Below the pieces are notes generated by a model. That model ran no database searches. It saw only the letters and a program-made list of their open reading frames with translations, and was not told the origin of the DNA. A stretch of 38,109 bases of DNA. It comes from Nitrospirota bacterium. Its GTDB lineage: Bacteria; Nitrospirota; Nitrospiria; Nitrospirales; Nitrospiraceae. Of this stretch, positions 36,256 through 38,109 are shown piece after piece. Location of the stretch: assembly GCA_026387615.1 (NCBI GenBank), contig JAPLLI010000152.1:1-38109 (forward strand), read 5' to 3'. The position numbers and the translations under genes are program-made. Each line of letters starts with the position of its first letter. Position 1 is the stretch's first letter.

Positions 36256-37911
36256 ATGCAGGGCACAACGACCATTGGCTCCGCCGTCATTGAGCGCCTC
36301 CATCAGCTGGGTGTCCGGCATATCTTCGGCATCCCGGGCGACTACGTCCTCAGCCTCTACAAATTGCTCGAAACCTCCCCCATCCGCCACATCGGCACCA
36401 CGCGCGAAGACTGCGCGGGGTTCGCCGCCGATGCCTATGCCCGCATCAACGGCATCGGAGCGGTCTGCGTCACCTATTGTGTCGGAGGGCTGAATTGCGT
36501 GAATGCGATCGCCTGCGCCTATGCAGAACGGTCGCCGGTCGTGCTGCTCACCGGAGCACCGGGACTCTCGGAACGAATTCGCACTCCCTATATGCACCAC
36601 ATGGTGCGAGACTTTGCCACGCAGCGTGAGGTCTTCGAAAAAATCACGGTCGCCGCCGTCTCGCTGGACGATCCCTTAACGGCCGAACGGGAAATGGACC
36701 GGGCCTTCGCGGCCCTCTTGCGCTATCGCCGCCCCATCTACATCGAAATCCCTCGCGACCTCGTCCATGCGCCACTACCAGCCCCCCTACGCCCCCTGTG
36801 CCTTGACGATGAGCCGAGCGATCCCGCCGCCCTAGAAGAAGCGATCGGCGAAGTCCGTTCGATGCTGGCGGCTGCACGCCGCCCCTGTATTCTCGCAGGA
36901 GCCGAAATCGGACGCTTCGGCTTGCACGATGACCTGACTCGCCTGGTCGAACGGTTGAATGTCCCTATCGCGTCGACCCTGTTGGGGAAGTCCGTGATCC
37001 GTGAAGACCATCCCCTGCACGTGGGCATCTACGGAGGGCTCATCGCGCGCGACGAGGTGCAGCGGTTCGTCAATGAGTCGGACTGTCTACTGATTCTCGG
37101 CTCGATCCTCTCGGACGTGGAAGATCTGGACGCCCAGTCTCCCTTGCTCACCGAAGGCCGCACGATCCATGCAACGGCGGACCGGGTGACGATCAAGCAT
37201 CACCGCTATGAAACCATTCGCTTCCAAGATTTCGTCAGAGCCTTGGGCAGCGCGTCACTGTCCTCGTTTTCCTCACGGCCGTTACCGGCTCAGGCCCAGA
37301 CGGCAGAGCCGGCTCTGGCTCCCACAGCCCCCATCGCCCTACAGGGTCTGTTCCACCATCTCGACAGTATCCTGGACAAGAACATGCTGGTGATCGCCGA
37401 CGTCGGAGAGTCGCTCTTTGCCGCGGCGGACCTCCATGTCCACCGGCGATTCGAGTTCCTCTCTCCGGCCTATTACACGTCGATGGGCTTTGCCGTTCCT
37501 GCGGCAGTCGGCGCATCCTGTGCCGACCCTTCGCTCAGGCCGATCGTGCTGGTGGGAGATGGCGCGTTCCAGATGACCGGCTCAGAACTGTCCACCTGCG
37601 TCCGGTACGGCCAGTCTCCCATCGTCATCATCTTGAACAATCGCGGCTACTCGACCGAGCGGGAGATTTTAGAGGGGCCGTTCAACGACGTACATGAATG
37701 GCGCTACGAGCGGATCTGCGACCTGATCGGCGGCGGCGTGGGGTCGCGCATTGCGACGCAAGGCGAATTCGAACGTGCACTGGCCGCAGCCCTGGCTGAT
37801 TCAGGCCACCTGCACGTCCTCAATGTCTTACTCGATCCAGCCGACCGATCGCCCGGCATGGTCCGGCTGGCGCGCCGCCTCGGCGAGAAACTCTCGACGG
37901 ACAAACCCTAG
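36256..37911 (+). CDS. ThDP-dependent 2-oxoacid decarboxylase (indolepyruvate/pyruvate decarboxylase-like)
   Basis: MQGTTTIGSAVIERLHQLGVRHIFGIPGDYVLSLYKLLETSPIRHIGTTREDCAGFAADAYARINGIGAVCVTYCVGGLNCVNAIACAYAERSPVVLLTGAPGL...AFQMTGSELSTCVRYGQSPIVIILNNRGYSTEREIL. ThDP-binding GDGAFQMTGSELSTCVRYGQSPIVIILNN motif present. Confidence 0.93.
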   Translation: MQGTTTIGSAVIERLHQLGVRHIFGIPGDYVLSLYKLLETSPIRHIGTTREDCAGFAADAYARINGIGAVCVTYCVGGLNCVNAIACAYAERSPVVLLTGAPGLSERIRTPYMHHMVRDFATQREVFEKITVAAVSLDDPLTAEREMDRAFAALLRYRRPIYIEIPRDLVHAPLPAPLRPLCLDDEPSDPAALEEAIGEVRSMLAAARRPCILAGAEIGRFGLHDDLTRLVERLNVPIASTLLGKSVIREDHPLHVGIYGGLIARDEVQRFVNESDCLLILGSILSDVEDLDAQSPLLTEGRTIHATADRVTIKHHRYETIRFQDFVRALGSASLSSFSSRPLPAQAQTAEPALAPTAPIALQGLFHHLDSILDKNMLVIADVGESLFAAADLHVHRRFEFLSPAYYTSMGFAVPAAVGASCADPSLRPIVLVGDGAFQMTGSELSTCVRYGQSPIVIILNNRGYSTEREILEGPFNDVHEWRYERICDLIGGGVGSRIATQGEFERALAAALADSGHLHVLNVLLDPADRSPGMVRLARRLGEKLSTDKP

Positions 37912-38102
37912 GAGGGCTTCTTCGTCGCAAAAACGGTCGCGTCGCACGCGAGGTATTTGATCTGCTTCATCGGGATAATGATCACTTCCTTTGCCGAATC
38001 GACCTCCAGCACTTCCATATCGTCACTGATGGTATGGCGGATCGCATCCTTGACCAATAGCTCCTGATTATCGACGAACACAATCTTTACCCAATATTGC
38101 AC
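37908..38102 (-). CDS. Small protein, function unknown
   Basis: MQYWVKIVFVDNQELLVKDAIRHTISDDMEVLEVDSAKEVIIIPMKQIKYLACDATVFATKKPS; plausible compact beta-rich composition. The start could lie beyond the window. Confidence 0.6.
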   Translation of the reverse strand: MQYWVKIVFVDNQELLVKDAIRHTISDDMEVLEVDSAKEVIIIPMKQIKYLACDATVFATKKPS

Positions 38103-38109
38103 AAGTAAC

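Noticed and set aside
1-38109. CRISPR arrays, tRNA or rRNA genes, transposases, prophage genes
   Set aside because: No repeat-spacer periodicity, cloverleaf or rRNA signature, or transposase/phage-like translation was recognised on either strand.

Overview
The 38.1 kb window is dominated by one long minus-strand block (about 1018..32413) that reads as a Wzx/Wzy-type exopolysaccharide locus. In transcription order it encodes: a frameshifted outer-membrane beta-barrel, a short Wza-like export protein, a Wzc-like tyrosine autokinase, a GT4, two FkbM methyltransferases, a Wzx-like flippase, a GT2, a Wzy-like polymerase, a CgeB-like glycosyltransferase, a SAM methyltransferase, a GT4, an asparagine synthase, a GT4, a third FkbM methyltransferase, an aldo/keto reductase, a GMC oxidoreductase, a GT2, a second asparagine synthase, a SAM methyltransferase, a WecB-like UDP-GlcNAc 2-epimerase, a bi-domain dehydrogenase/Gfo-Idh oxidoreductase, a heparinase II/III-like protein, a WbuB-like GT4 and a polyprenyl glycosylphosphotransferase. 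A GspF/PilC-type gene runs off the left edge. The right part holds a SpoU/TrmH RNA methyltransferase, a small charged protein divergent from an XRE-type regulator, an RlmI-like rRNA methyltransferase, a ThDP-dependent 2-oxoacid decarboxylase and a small orphan ORF. The strongest observations are: (1) an apparent small deletion fusing the 3' end of wecB to the 5' end of the bi-domain oxidoreductase gene; (2) a frameshift in the outer-membrane beta-barrel gene; (3) an unusual tailoring set (two intact amidotransferase-type AsnB paralogs, five methyltransferases, GMC and AKR enzymes) implying a heavily decorated polymer; (4) several candidate regulatory sites (a sigma54-like site, a leader hairpin, a repeat-flanked promoter, an overlapping palindrome pair, a REP-like inverted pair). 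Family assignments come from reading the translations only; no database search was run. The gene content looks compatible with Nitrospirota, but that is a low-confidence impression.
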